Of a DNA stretch of 64,000 nt, positions 9,301-18,864 are shown piece by piece. The notes under the pieces were generated by a model. It saw nothing but the letters and a program-made list of their open reading frames with translations, ran no database searches and was not told where the DNA came from. Numbering within the stretch: the first letter of the stretch is position 1; every line of letters starts with the position of its first letter. The stretch lies in assembly GCA_017521405.1 (NCBI GenBank), contig JAFXCP010000021.1, forward strand, positions 1 through 64,000, written 5' to 3'. Source of the DNA: Akkermansia sp. Its GTDB lineage: Bacteria > Verrucomicrobiota > Verrucomicrobiia > Verrucomicrobiales > Akkermansiaceae. The position numbers and the translations under genes are program-made.

Positions 9301-10327
9301 ATCCCCGGCGATAGAGCTCAGCCTGGTCTCGGAGTCTCGTGTTATGTTCATGAAGGATATTGCGTCCTTCCAGCACGGCGAGGAAAATAAGGCGGTAAAC
9401 CGTGCGCATGAGCTCCTGGTAAAAGGCCTGCGTGGTGAATGAACCATCCTGTAGAGCGTTACGAAGAGCCTCATTGCCCGTGCCGGCACCTTGAAGGAAC
9501 CCGGTACCCAGCTGACAGATGGCGTTTTCTACGCCTTCGCGTAGACCATCTCGGGCGCGTGCTCCGTGCTCCTCCAGATCCTGACGCCATTTCTCCCAGA
9601 CACAAGTATCGCCGTTTTCCGAATCTTTTCGAGATGCCCGTGTAAAGTGCAACAGATGCCAGAAGAGGCCATCAAAAGCGGTACTGTCCTCTTCCTGCAT
9701 GAGGAGGTCGAGATCGATATCGAGATAACAGGGGCGTGACAGCGCGGGATTGTCGCGCAGCAGACGCCAGTTAGCGCCATTGGTCACGATAGCCCAGGTA
9801 TAATATTCGGACGCATTGAGGAAAGACTGCATCATCTGCGTGGCAGAGAGCGTTTTGCCTGTAGAGAAACGAATTTTGTCGTCCAGCGATTTGTTCGGCG
9901 GAGCAATGATGACTGGCAATACCGGGTATGTTCCAGCGTCCAGAGCAAGCAGCGTGATAGGGTACAGGGTCTTATGCGCCGGGTGTTGTTCACCCGGATT
10001 ATGCATGAACTCAGCAAGCGGGAGGACATCTGCCCGGGGATCTTCTGCGGTGATGCCGGCTTGATCACAAACAGCACAGTAAGAGTAGCCCAATACCTTT
10101 GTCAGTATGTGCTCGACATAGCGGTGCAGTCGTGCTTCTGTAGGTTCTTCTGCCAGAGAATCGTGCCAGGCTGCACGTGCGAGTCGGTAGGCTCGTTGCG
10201 CTTCATCGCGAACAGAAAGCCCCTTATCTACCGGTACGGCATACTTCGAATCCCTATTGAATACGCGCTGCACGAGATCCGGCGAGAACAGCAGACTGGA
10301 TTGCTTGTAATAACGAGAGAAGCTCAT
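6377..10327 (-). CDS. Adenine-specific DNA methyltransferase, Eco57I/PglX/DrmMI-like
   Basis: A 1,316-residue N6-adenine methyltransferase. The SAM-binding motif DPACGSGHF is at about 528-536, preceded by GSYYTPTCLVEQVL, and the catalytic NPPW motif is at about 787-790 within FDCVLGNPPWERAK. The 480 residues before the catalytic domain are unassigned; I see no clear PD-(D/E)XK nuclease. The region after 900 includes NYFYVKQFPILPP, typical of target-recognition and C-terminal parts of type IIG and BREX/DISARM enzymes. It starts eight bases after the SNF2 helicase stop. By analogy with DISARM it should mark host DNA so the helicase partners attack unmarked DNA. Specificity cannot be read from the sequence. 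Confidence 0.85.
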   Translation of the reverse strand: MSFSRYYKQSSLLFSPDLVQRVFNRDSKYAVPVDKGLSVRDEAQRAYRLARAAWHDSLAEEPTEARLHRYVEHILTKVLGYSYCAVCDQAGITAEDPRADVLPLAEFMHNPGEQHPAHKTLYPITLLALDAGTYPVLPVIIAPPNKSLDDKIRFSTGKTLSATQMMQSFLNASEYYTWAIVTNGANWRLLRDNPALSRPCYLDIDLDLLMQEEDSTAFDGLFWHLLHFTRASRKDSENGDTCVWEKWRQDLEEHGARARDGLREGVENAICQLGTGFLQGAGTGNEALRNALQDGSFTTQAFYQELMRTVYRLIFLAVLEGRNILHEHNTRLRDQAELYRRGYSVSRLIKRALRDDADSRHDDLWQAQQIVFRALAKDSGEPALALPALGGLFDTHQCTTLDACRLPNRAFLAALRSLCWTNTEGKRTQVDYAHIGAEELGSVYESLLELTPRISTEQRIFYFMGGMTDPEQADKKQKGNARKLTGSYYTPTCLVEQVLKTTLDPLLDECCKNPAYAQQKLLALRVIDPACGSGHFLLGAARRIAERLAEAYNRRYEGIASEEGFRRAMHDVIRHCIYGVDINPMAIELVRMNLWLEGYQPGKALSFLDAHLRCGNSLLGIFSADTPKQYPVPADAYKCLPGDDVEVCKELAAANRKHAKDRASKSAEPYLPYKPQIFIEDDNMPEDSPSQVQAIAEAWQEQQKELLHSTDAVIADLWMGAFLVTKSCITSVPTTGLIDDFLHGVADSEHPAVIAAQQACRQADVFHWHLAFPEVFRNGGFDCVLGNPPWERAKIQEKEWFANRCEAVAKASNAAARKRLIDALGKGELPGMEPAAQVNLHAEFHQALHLAGACSLFFHVGAKDGGRYPLSGVGDVNMYALFAETNYTLKAETGRAGFIVPTNIATDAATSAFFGHLVEKKAISSLYDLENRAKLFPEVDSRQRFCCFTLAPSDTISVACYMTHPKQLEDKRRIAHLSIEDFAGINPNTGTCPLFRCEADAALAVKLYQKAPILINEKTGENPWGIRFGTMLHMSNDSNLFLAEKPEGEDVLPLYEGKLIHHYDHRFNIFTGDGENVRNLTAEEHNDPACEITPRYWVRRADVISKLPKDVKAIPQWLIGFRKVTNATNERTLIASFFPFSGAGDSHQLIFSNRSIAENCLLLAGLSSIVVDFIARVKLGGVNMNYFYVKQFPILPPDSYTETDIAYISSRVLELSYTSYSMRPLAEALGYTGEPFPWDEDRRAQLKAELDAYYAKLYGLTREELAYILDPTTKYPTDCPTVTFPTLQNNELKKYGEYRTQRLVLAAYDDLTRQGM

Positions 10328-10335
10328 GACAGAAA

Positions 10336-13131
10336 TCAGATGACGGGTTGGCAGATGAGGATGGAGAGAAGATCCGGCGGGGTGCAGCAGGAGACAGAGA
10401 CAGAGCCGTAGCGCTGACGGGCAGCCTCACGCACACGGAGATGGTCTTGCAGTAGATTGTTGGCCCGCTGTTGGAGCAACTCCTCAATCGGGAGCTGCTG
10501 CCACTGATTCAGAGCATGAGTGAGCTGCACCTTGGCAACGGCATCCGGTACATTGCCTTGTGGCGCAAGTTGCGTGAAAAGAGTCTGCTCTTCCTGTGAC
10601 GCGAATCTGAGCGGCTGAGTGCCTACGCGGATAAGTGTCACTAATTCCTCGGCCATGGTGTGGCGGCTGCGGCCTTCGTTGCTGAAAGTGAGATTGTGGC
10701 GTAGGCGCAGATTGTACAGCGTTGTCAGTTGAGGGACAGCAGGATCCTTCACACGCACTACGGCGCAACGAGGAAGTGAGTAATCGCCCGGTTGAGAATC
10801 CAGCGAAAGCTCTGCCAGATAGTCCGCAATGCCGGCAACAAGCGGATGTGCACGGGAAACAGAGGGAAGCTCCGAGCCGGCGGGGCGAAGAGAAAAGCGG
10901 AAGGCGTTTTTCTTGTCGACCTTGATACCGCCTTCCAGCAATCGTCGAGAAAGTCCCTCCGGCAGATTGGAAAGGCGCAGGCTGTAGGCATCTTCATCCA
11001 TAGGCAGCGACTCCAGCGGCGCACCTAGGCGTTTACATGTTTCCTGCAAGAAGTGGCGAAGCTCCTCTTTGGTACCCAGCAGCTCCTTCAATCGATTATA
11101 CTCCGGCATGACATCCGAGGGCTGCAAGGCCTGCTGAGCAAAGGTTGTGGCGCGGGTTTTATCCGCAGCGGACGCATCCTTCCAGGCGATGTCAAGAATA
11201 TCATATTCATCGAACCCGGGAAGGATATCGGGACGAATCATCAATTCTTCAGCCGGTTTCTCATCATTGAGTAGCACTGCGTGCACCAAGGCTTCGCCGG
11301 TTTTCTTCTCATCCACCGGCACAGGTACGCGTACACCTAGCTCATTGCTGATTGTTTCGGCTTTGCGCAGAATCACCTTGAGAATGAAGCCGTCCACCGG
11401 GTTATTCTGCCCATAGAGCATGAGGCTGCGAACAATCTTCTTTTTCTGACCGAAGCGATCCACACGTCCCTCTCGCTGTTCGTGGCGGGTGGGGTTCCAT
11501 GCTAGATCGTAGTGCACCACGGCATCAAAACCATTCTGAAGGTTGATACCTTCGGAGAGACAGTTAGTAGCCACAAGGATACGTTTTTCCTGTTCGATAA
11601 GCTCCTGTGCTTTCTCTGCACGCTCTGCCGGTGACAATTTGCCCGTAATAGCTCGTACGGCATACTTGGGGAAGGCCTTTTGCAGCGCCTCTGCCACATA
11701 TTCCGCTGTACTGATATACTGGCAGAAGATGATAGGATGATAGCCATCCTTGTGCAAAACTTTGACTGCGCCTTTCAATTTATCGAGCTTGGGATCCTCT
11801 GCATTTTGTCTCAAAACCCGTGCCTTGCACAATAACTCTTCAATGCGTCCAAGTTCCGGGGCGGGTGCTTCAAGGTCATCCTCGGAATCGTCGTCAGACG
11901 GGTCTGCGAGGTGGGCTGTATATTCGTCCTCCGATTCCGGCGGCAGTTCGCCACGCAGTTTGGCCTCCAGTGCGGATATTGCTGAGGCCGGGCTGGAAGA
12001 AATACAGCGCAGCATCGCCAACATAGCGTACCAAATCATGCGGTTGTTGGTAGACTGCGCTTCTTTCAGACAGTATTGACGCACCTCCTCGAAGAAATCC
12101 CCCCAGGGACCGGCAAGTCGGTAGGTCATTTCTACCGTCTGCTTATCGGGAAGAACTTCCTGCTCATTCCAAAAACGCTGAATATCCTTACGCCGGCGCT
12201 GCACCAGATGACGAGCCAAGGCTTCACGCAGAGAGTTGCGCTGACGCTGAGCTACTTCGCCCATAACTTCAAACTTTCTATCCAATAGCCCCAGCAGGTG
12301 GTAGAAGCCTTCTTCAATGCCGGAGTGAGGCGTGGCTGTGAGCATGAGCATGTGGCGTTTCTCATCATCTGCCAGCGTACGCAGCAGATCGTAGCGCTGG
12401 TGATTGCGGGCAGTGACAGAGGTACAGGTGTGAGCTTCATCCACAACAATGCATTCTGGAGCCTTGTTAAGGAATGTGTCGCGGTGACGATCGCTCTTGA
12501 TGTAGTCCAGACTGATGATGGTATAGGGGTGGTGCTCAAAGATGGATAATCCGGGAGGTACCTGTTTCTCCAATCTCTTGATACTGGACGATGTAATAAC
12601 CTCAGCCCGGATGTTGAAGTGAGACTGCAATTCTTCTCGCCACTGCTCTGCCAGATTCGGCGGACAGAGAACAGAGAAGCGGCTGATTTCGCCGCGGTCG
12701 AGCAGTTCGCGCACGATAAGCCCGGCTTCGATGGTTTTACCGATACCCACGTCGTCGGCGATCAACAAGCGGATGACTTGTTGCCTGAGAGCCATCAGCA
12801 GAGGAACAAGCTGGTAAATACGGGGCTGCACAGCGATGTTACCGAAGGAACGGAACGGGCCGGCACCGGAGCGCATACGCATGCGCATGGCGCTTTGCAG
12901 CAAGCCCAGCTCGTTACGGTTGCCACGGTGCTCCGGAGAAGGCGGAGGGAAGACAGCTGAGGACGGTGCATCTTCCGCCTGCTCTAAAGCCGGGATAAGC
13001 CAGCAGGATTCAGAGGCTGAACCGGCCAGCGGGCGCAGGTGCAGCAGTTCAGGTGTAGAGTCGCCCTCGATGACCCAATCGCGGCCACGAGCACGAATGA
13101 GAGAACCGGGAGTATAGTTGAGAACAGGCAT
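10336..13131 (-). CDS. SNF2-family helicase, DrmD-like
   Basis: This 931-residue SF2 ATPase has Walker A DDVGIGKTIEAG at about 126-137, DEAH at 231-234, the motif III segment LTATPHSG near 264-271, and motif VI QREGRVDRFGQ at about 552-562. All catalytic residues seem present. DDVGIGKT replaces the common DEVGLGKT. Residues 400-425 are acidic and probably disordered. The start shares one base with the stop of the preceding helicase (TGATG), implying translational coupling. Class 1 DISARM has an SNF2-like DrmD next to an adenine methyltransferase, as here. It likely translocates on double-stranded DNA as part of the restriction complex. Confidence 0.85.
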   Translation of the reverse strand: MPVLNYTPGSLIRARGRDWVIEGDSTPELLHLRPLAGSASESCWLIPALEQAEDAPSSAVFPPPSPEHRGNRNELGLLQSAMRMRMRSGAGPFRSFGNIAVQPRIYQLVPLLMALRQQVIRLLIADDVGIGKTIEAGLIVRELLDRGEISRFSVLCPPNLAEQWREELQSHFNIRAEVITSSSIKRLEKQVPPGLSIFEHHPYTIISLDYIKSDRHRDTFLNKAPECIVVDEAHTCTSVTARNHQRYDLLRTLADDEKRHMLMLTATPHSGIEEGFYHLLGLLDRKFEVMGEVAQRQRNSLREALARHLVQRRRKDIQRFWNEQEVLPDKQTVEMTYRLAGPWGDFFEEVRQYCLKEAQSTNNRMIWYAMLAMLRCISSSPASAISALEAKLRGELPPESEDEYTAHLADPSDDDSEDDLEAPAPELGRIEELLCKARVLRQNAEDPKLDKLKGAVKVLHKDGYHPIIFCQYISTAEYVAEALQKAFPKYAVRAITGKLSPAERAEKAQELIEQEKRILVATNCLSEGINLQNGFDAVVHYDLAWNPTRHEQREGRVDRFGQKKKIVRSLMLYGQNNPVDGFILKVILRKAETISNELGVRVPVPVDEKKTGEALVHAVLLNDEKPAEELMIRPDILPGFDEYDILDIAWKDASAADKTRATTFAQQALQPSDVMPEYNRLKELLGTKEELRHFLQETCKRLGAPLESLPMDEDAYSLRLSNLPEGLSRRLLEGGIKVDKKNAFRFSLRPAGSELPSVSRAHPLVAGIADYLAELSLDSQPGDYSLPRCAVVRVKDPAVPQLTTLYNLRLRHNLTFSNEGRSRHTMAEELVTLIRVGTQPLRFASQEEQTLFTQLAPQGNVPDAVAKVQLTHALNQWQQLPIEELLQQRANNLLQDHLRVREAARQRYGSVSVSCCTPPDLLSILICQPVI

Positions 13132-16100
13132 CAGGAGAGGTACTGTGAGATGTTGGCGATGTCGTCGTCTGTCAATGTTTCCGGCAGCGGCAGACAGATG
13201 ATTCCGTAGAGTGTGGTCAGCATATCTGCTGCGGGTGGCACCTTCCCACGGAACAGAGCCAGGGAGGCGTTTGAGTAATAGGCATCCGCTACGACTTCAC
13301 CAGGGAGGGGCTTATCAACCTCATCTGCCGGAGGAAGGCCGGCTGCTGTGAGCTGTGACTGGATGCCGCCGACAGCAGGAGCGAGAACAGCACGGGAGGT
13401 TTCTTCGACCTTGAACTCACCTCCGGCTAACCCCTTAAGCAAGGCCAGCACCTCGGTATTGGAACGGTTGATTTTTTCGTGGTCGGGCTGGTTGCGATAC
13501 GAGAGCAAACAATGATAGCAGGCGCACACGCAGCGTTCTGATTCCGGTTTATCCAGATGAGAATCCACCCACGCGCCTTCCCGGAGAACGTAGTGCATAG
13601 CTTGCAATGCATTGGCAGCCACTTGTTGCAGGCGCTCGGGAGATTCGACCAACTGGTGGAGTACGCCGGCACCACCCTCGGAGGCTTCATAAAGCAGCAG
13701 GCTTTGGCGGTTGTTTCGATCCGGCAAGGCTTCCACAATGATTTCAGAGCTTTCAATCTGGAAAGTGCGCACGATACCCACGGCCAGAGCGGATTGTAAA
13801 GTAGCGGCGGCTTCCTCATGCTGCAAGGCTGTGGGAAGCTGGTAAATCAGGATATTGCGGCGATCCTCCACATAGGGAACGATGCGCTGCACGATACGCG
13901 GCTTATCCTCCTTTTTGGCCTCATCCTCGTCGAAGTCCGGATTAGTTTCTTCATCTGATGACCATTGCCCGGTAGTGGGATTGATATTGAACCCAAAAGT
14001 GCTGGCATCTGCTCGGCGACGCCACCCCTTATTTACTCGCCACAGGGTTGCGGAAGGCCCGTAGGTAAAGGCTCCCAGATCACTACCACCGGCATCCTTC
14101 CGACAGATCTTTCTTTCGGAACAACTCAGTTTCCCGTTGCTGACAGCAAAGCGATAGCAGGTCTGGAGGTCGTAGCCCTGACGCTGGCGTTCCTCCATCA
14201 TGGCGTTAATCTGCTCCTTGCGGCGAGTTTCCACGGTCTCCACCTTGTACAGATTGTAGATGGAATTACGATCCTTGGTCAATTCTGTCTGGCAATGCTC
14301 GCAGACATCAAGAGGCGTGCCACCTGTGGGAATGAAGAAGGAATGACCACACTGAGAGCATACCTGTATCTCTCGGGTGGGGAGCTTCTGCCCCACCTGG
14401 TTATCCTGTGCAGCCAGCTTGATTTTGTGAACTTCGTAAGTAGAGCCCTGGTGGTAGATAAGACTCAGCGGGCCAAACTCCGACAGAGCAAGGAAACGCG
14501 GACGTGCCAACGGTCGCAGAGAATCGGTATCGGTGCCCTTACCGGGAATCCAAGCTAACAGAGGCAGACGCGGGAAGTCATACCCCGGCATAAATCCCTG
14601 ACTGGCCAGATAACGATACGAATAGAACTCATTATTAGCGGAGCTGTTTTTGCTGGTAAGCAAACTTCTCTGTTTATATGCCTCATCAAATCGGCGCTTG
14701 GCAGCATCCTTCTCTTTCTGAGTGAAGCCTGCCATGTCCTGCATAATTTCGTTGCAAGCCGCCATCTGGCGATTAGTGGATTTGACCAGCTCGCGCCAGT
14801 TGTCGAAGGCGTTATCAAACTTTTCCCATGCCTGATTGAGACAGTTTATGCAGAAATCCGGATCCCGGGCCCATTCGTATTCCTTGCCTTCCGGAATCAG
14901 TCCCTTAGACAGAAGAGACTGCATGAGAGCCTGAGCCACCGGCAAGGCTGAATCATTCACCTTGGGCGCACACAGGGCATCTCGGACTTCTTGGCGCACC
15001 GGGTACTCGTTCTCCACGGCTAAATCCAGAATATCAATAATTGATTCGGAAAGCTGGAACTCTGCGGCATGGAGCCAGATGGCACGGATATGGCTCTCCA
15101 CCATATCCTGGTTGGAGAGGTCGAGTGCCGGCGGATTAACCGTACCGCTTACCATCTCGTTTTGCTTGTCAAAGAACCACTGGTCATGAGGGCTTGCCGC
15201 AGCGCAGTACGTAAGAGCCATAGCCGCACGTCCGGAGCGACCAGCACGACCGGCTCGCTGCGCGTAGTTAGCCGGGGTGGGCGGTACATTGCGCATGTAG
15301 ACGATATCCAAGGATGAAATGTCGACACCCAGCTCCATAGTCGGGGAGCAGAACAGCAGAGGAAGCGGCAGCAGCCGATCCTTCGTAGAATCATTGCGGA
15401 AGCGCTGTTCAAGCTGCTCACGTGTTTCGCTGTCTACTTGCGCCGTATGCTCCTGAGCTTCGAGACCGAAAAGTCCATGGTCGGAGGAGCCCAGAAGATC
15501 CGCCATCTGGCGATATAATTTGAAGAAGAATGGATTTTCCTTGAGCGCCTTTTCCGATTGTTCAGATACGCTCCAGCGCAGCGCCCCGGAATCGAGTACC
15601 CAGGTGTCATCGTGTCGCTTTTCTACTATGCCGTATTCCTCCGCAGCTTTGAGGATGCAGAGAACAAGCTCCGAGTATTCCTTCTTGTGGAATGTATCTT
15701 TCCAATAACCGGCATCGTCGGTATCATCCAGGCATTTCCTCAACTCCTTGGCCATGCTTGATGATGGTGAAAGAGAGATGCTGCGCTGTGTCTTTGAATC
15801 GAACTTGTCTTTTCTCTTTTTGCTGAAGGAGATATGATTACCTTTGAACTTGTTGCCGGTGAGACGTTCCTTGGGCAATGTCCAAAGCGGTTTGAGACGG
15901 CCACACAAGTCGGCAAGATAATCGTTCTGCTTATTGTGGTCAAGATAATCGCAGCTGATGCAGAGCTTGCTGCGCATTGTATCAAATACAGTGGTAATAA
16001 CCTGCACTCGGCCGGCGTGTGTAAGGTTACACCATGCCGGGAACGCCTGAGCAATACTGGCTTCCTCCGCTACATCATCAATATCCTGATAGCTGATGTG

Positions 16101-18386
16101 CAGGACATCGAGCTGCTCCAGATTCGGATTATTGCGTCTCCACCCGTATCGCTGCTCCGTGATGAGTGAAAAGCCCAGATAGAAACGCATGGCATCGGCT
16201 GCTTTTCTGAGCAAGCCACCTTTTGCATCGGGATTAGCGAGCACGCATTCCCGGAGAAGAGGTGAGGTCACGCTGCCGGACGTGAATATCGCATCTACCC
16301 CCATTGCTTTTTGCAGTGCTGCCAGCAGTTCCGTTTCTCCCATGGGGGATGTAGCCCCTGAAAGCGCACGTATGAGCGCGGCGCGAAGTAGGGCTGTGTG
16401 CACGAAATCATTGAAGAAGCCGGCCTGTAGAGCTGCGTCCTGTCTATTGTCTGTAAAGCCAAGCACCTTATATACGTTAAGCAGATCCTGGCGATATTTT
16501 TCATCCTGAGCAGTACGAATCTCTTCCTGCATGAGATTAAGTGCAGAAAGCATCAGCACTGTAGAGGCCGACGAGCGACCTTCGATGGAAAGACCATAGA
16601 TTCGATTGCCGACCTTACCCTGCATCTCGAAGCCATTCCCGCAGTGGACACAATAGGGGAACTTGTGATAGGTTTGATAGAAGTCATGGCATGGGGCGTT
16701 ATCTTCGTCCACAATGTTTCCAAGTACATTCACATGAACCAGATGCGGAACGTGTGCCTTTTTGTCACGTTTAACGACCAATTCGTTACGGCGCTCCTCC
16801 AGCCACGTCTCCGGCAGAGTTTCCAGATCATTGGGATCAAATGCGTGTTGCTCTTTTTCTGCACTGTGAGCCGGGGTCAGAATGCAAGCCTCCAGCTGGG
16901 TGTGGACTTCATCGCCAACTACAGTATCGTCCAATGAACGAGGGGTGTAGCGGTGTTCCTTACGGTCGAACCATGCGGGGATATGGGCTTGACCGCATTC
17001 TCGACAGAAATAGGCCGTAAAGAGACGGGCTCTATCTGTTCGTCCGGGAATGTAGGTCTGGGATTCCAGGGTGATTGTACGCTGTCCCGGAGGCTCTAAG
17101 GACATGGAAACAGCACCAGGGCCGCTGATGAATTGGTGCAGTTTAAACGCAAAAGGGGTGCGATTATTTATTTTAACACCACTGGCAGCTTGCAGGAAAT
17201 TTTGCAGAACCTGTTTCGCATCACCTTTAGATATCCCAGAGGTCGCTGCAAGTTGTTCAGCGTGGGTGGAAATGGTTGCCGGTGTGGCTCGGCGGAGTTC
17301 GTGCTTTCCGTCCCATGTGGTACCCATGGTGCGTTCTACCCAGATAGCAAGCGGGTTGTCAAGCAAGTCGGGATCGTTATCTGACCAGCCGAACGTGTAC
17401 TTGGAATGAAGATACTCGGTAAGTAAAGCCGGGAGCTCACTATCGCTCAATCTTGTGTTAGTGACGCGGAGCAGAGACTCTTCGATAATGTGCTCCGGCA
17501 GGAAAGATGCACCAAAGAGCTTAGCCGCGACATCGGCTACTGCCTTGCGGCGTTCAGTAGCATCTTCAGCTGAAGACATCGTGGCAGATGTGCCCACGCA
17601 TATCATGTTGTGTGAGTTCGTCGTGATGCGAAGGCGACGCACGAGCAACGCAACGTCAGCACCCTGTCGGCCTCGATAAGTGTGAAGTTCATCCAGCGCA
17701 AGGAATGAGAGGTCTTGGCAGTTAGCAATAACTTTTCGATCTGTATCCTTGGCGCTACGGGTCAGCAGATACTCCAACATCATGTAGTTGGTCAACAGAA
17801 TGTCGGGAGGATGGTTGGCAAGCTCTTTGCGGGCTTCCGGGGATTCCTGGCCGGTGTAGCGCCCCACGGAGATTCCCAGATCCTCGGCGTTATCCAAGAA
17901 CTTCTTAAACTCCTTTTCCTGACTGTTGGCCAGTGCGTTCATCGGGTAAATGATGATAGCCCTGGTTTTGCGCCTTGTTGACTTGGCTCGAGCTCTGAGA
18001 ACAGCATCAATGATAGGGATAATGAAAGTCAAAGACTTACCCGAACCGGTGCCGGTGGTTACAACGTAATTGTGGCGTTCCTGCGCGTAGGTAATCGCCT
18101 CCTGCTGGTGGCGGTGCAGAGTAAGTGGTGTCTTTTCTTCCCCAAAAACAAACAGACGCTCGCAGTCTGGGTGCAGCGTCCCATTGATTACGAGCTCATG
18201 AACATTGTGCCCCTTTTCATAGTTCATATTGAGCTGTATCAAAGGCTCTGGACAGAACTTTTTCTGTTCATTAAGGAACTTATGAACAACTGATTTGATG
18301 TCATCTTCCCGGATAATATTGAAACCCTGAGAAAAGTCGTTGTAGCGACTTGTGAGGTGCTCGTGAAATTGGAAGATGTCATTCAT
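13131..18386 (-). CDS. Large DEAD/H helicase with DUF1998-like C-terminus (DrmA-DrmB-like fusion)
   Basis: A 1,751-residue SF2 helicase. Walker A TTGTGSGKS is at about 110-118, DELH at 232-235 within LALDELHTYRGRQGADVALL, and motif VI YAQRAGRAGRSGRA lies in the second half. Cysteine pairs recur, for example FCRECGQ, FPYCVHCGNGF and VCSQCGH then VCEHCQ. The C-terminal 200 residues carry a DUF1998 pattern: LLLYEASEGGAGVLHQLVE followed by a cluster ending CVCACYHCLLSYRNQ, which probably binds metal. In DISARM the helicase (DrmA) and DUF1998 (DrmB) parts are usually separate. It is first in the leftward cluster, after a 128-base gap from the YolD-like gene, so a promoter may lie there. Confidence 0.85.
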   Translation of the reverse strand: MNDIFQFHEHLTSRYNDFSQGFNIIREDDIKSVVHKFLNEQKKFCPEPLIQLNMNYEKGHNVHELVINGTLHPDCERLFVFGEEKTPLTLHRHQQEAITYAQERHNYVVTTGTGSGKSLTFIIPIIDAVLRARAKSTRRKTRAIIIYPMNALANSQEKEFKKFLDNAEDLGISVGRYTGQESPEARKELANHPPDILLTNYMMLEYLLTRSAKDTDRKVIANCQDLSFLALDELHTYRGRQGADVALLVRRLRITTNSHNMICVGTSATMSSAEDATERRKAVADVAAKLFGASFLPEHIIEESLLRVTNTRLSDSELPALLTEYLHSKYTFGWSDNDPDLLDNPLAIWVERTMGTTWDGKHELRRATPATISTHAEQLAATSGISKGDAKQVLQNFLQAASGVKINNRTPFAFKLHQFISGPGAVSMSLEPPGQRTITLESQTYIPGRTDRARLFTAYFCRECGQAHIPAWFDRKEHRYTPRSLDDTVVGDEVHTQLEACILTPAHSAEKEQHAFDPNDLETLPETWLEERRNELVVKRDKKAHVPHLVHVNVLGNIVDEDNAPCHDFYQTYHKFPYCVHCGNGFEMQGKVGNRIYGLSIEGRSSASTVLMLSALNLMQEEIRTAQDEKYRQDLLNVYKVLGFTDNRQDAALQAGFFNDFVHTALLRAALIRALSGATSPMGETELLAALQKAMGVDAIFTSGSVTSPLLRECVLANPDAKGGLLRKAADAMRFYLGFSLITEQRYGWRRNNPNLEQLDVLHISYQDIDDVAEEASIAQAFPAWCNLTHAGRVQVITTVFDTMRSKLCISCDYLDHNKQNDYLADLCGRLKPLWTLPKERLTGNKFKGNHISFSKKRKDKFDSKTQRSISLSPSSSMAKELRKCLDDTDDAGYWKDTFHKKEYSELVLCILKAAEEYGIVEKRHDDTWVLDSGALRWSVSEQSEKALKENPFFFKLYRQMADLLGSSDHGLFGLEAQEHTAQVDSETREQLEQRFRNDSTKDRLLPLPLLFCSPTMELGVDISSLDIVYMRNVPPTPANYAQRAGRAGRSGRAAMALTYCAAASPHDQWFFDKQNEMVSGTVNPPALDLSNQDMVESHIRAIWLHAAEFQLSESIIDILDLAVENEYPVRQEVRDALCAPKVNDSALPVAQALMQSLLSKGLIPEGKEYEWARDPDFCINCLNQAWEKFDNAFDNWRELVKSTNRQMAACNEIMQDMAGFTQKEKDAAKRRFDEAYKQRSLLTSKNSSANNEFYSYRYLASQGFMPGYDFPRLPLLAWIPGKGTDTDSLRPLARPRFLALSEFGPLSLIYHQGSTYEVHKIKLAAQDNQVGQKLPTREIQVCSQCGHSFFIPTGGTPLDVCEHCQTELTKDRNSIYNLYKVETVETRRKEQINAMMEERQRQGYDLQTCYRFAVSNGKLSCSERKICRKDAGGSDLGAFTYGPSATLWRVNKGWRRRADASTFGFNINPTTGQWSSDEETNPDFDEDEAKKEDKPRIVQRIVPYVEDRRNILIYQLPTALQHEEAAATLQSALAVGIVRTFQIESSEIIVEALPDRNNRQSLLLYEASEGGAGVLHQLVESPERLQQVAANALQAMHYVLREGAWVDSHLDKPESERCVCACYHCLLSYRNQPDHEKINRSNTEVLALLKGLAGGEFKVEETSRAVLAPAVGGIQSQLTAAGLPPADEVDKPLPGEVVADAYYSNASLALFRGKVPPAADMLTTLYGIICLPLPETLTDDDIANISQYLS

Positions 18387-18514
18387 GGTTTTGCAGAAAA
18401 TACGCGCACACGTTAATTTTACCTGAAAAGGCCTCCTCGTTCAAGCCCCAAGGTGACTTTTTGTGTGCTTTTATACGCTTTCTTGCTACGCCAGAAGAGC
18501 TAAAGAGATATGGG

Positions 18515-18850
18515 TTACAGTGTTCGTACTGTAACCTCCACAATATCCTCCACCGGGATGCGGGTGCCGGTGTCCATGATAAGGAGCTTCTCGTTCGGGA
18601 GGAGCTTTTTGATTCGCCCGGTGATTTCCGCGTATCTGCCGCCGGCTTTGCGGGTGTCCGGGACGAAGTAAACAATATTCAGAACTAGGTTGGAATCGGT
18701 TGCGACAAGTTGGAGAAGATTAGAGATTTCCTGCTTTACGGATTCATCCAGAATAGGCCGCTCGTCTGTGAGGCGGGCGGCTTCGGCGATAGCAGCATCG
18801 TGTCCTGTGAGTGCGGCAAAGGGGGAGAACTGGGCAGCGCGATCAGCCAT
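18515..18850 (-). CDS. YolD-like protein
   Basis: A short protein of about 111 residues starting ADRAAQFSPFAALTGHDAA and ending with VYFVPDTRKAGGRYAEITG and a short beta-rich tail. This is the pattern of YolD-like proteins, common in Firmicutes beside UmuC/DinB-type translesion polymerases. No polymerase gene is visible here. The frame opens six bases earlier at a second ATG (18856). An AlbA_2-like remnant lies directly upstream on the same strand, and the two overlap or abut, so this could be a recombination joint. The Firmicute-like character suggests transfer. Confidence 0.75.
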   Translation of the reverse strand: MADRAAQFSPFAALTGHDAAIAEAARLTDERPILDESVKQEISNLLQLVATDSNLVLNIVYFVPDTRKAGGRYAEITGRIKKLLPNEKLLIMDTGTRIPVEDIVEVTVRTL

Positions 18851-18864
18851 GCGCATCTGCGGGT

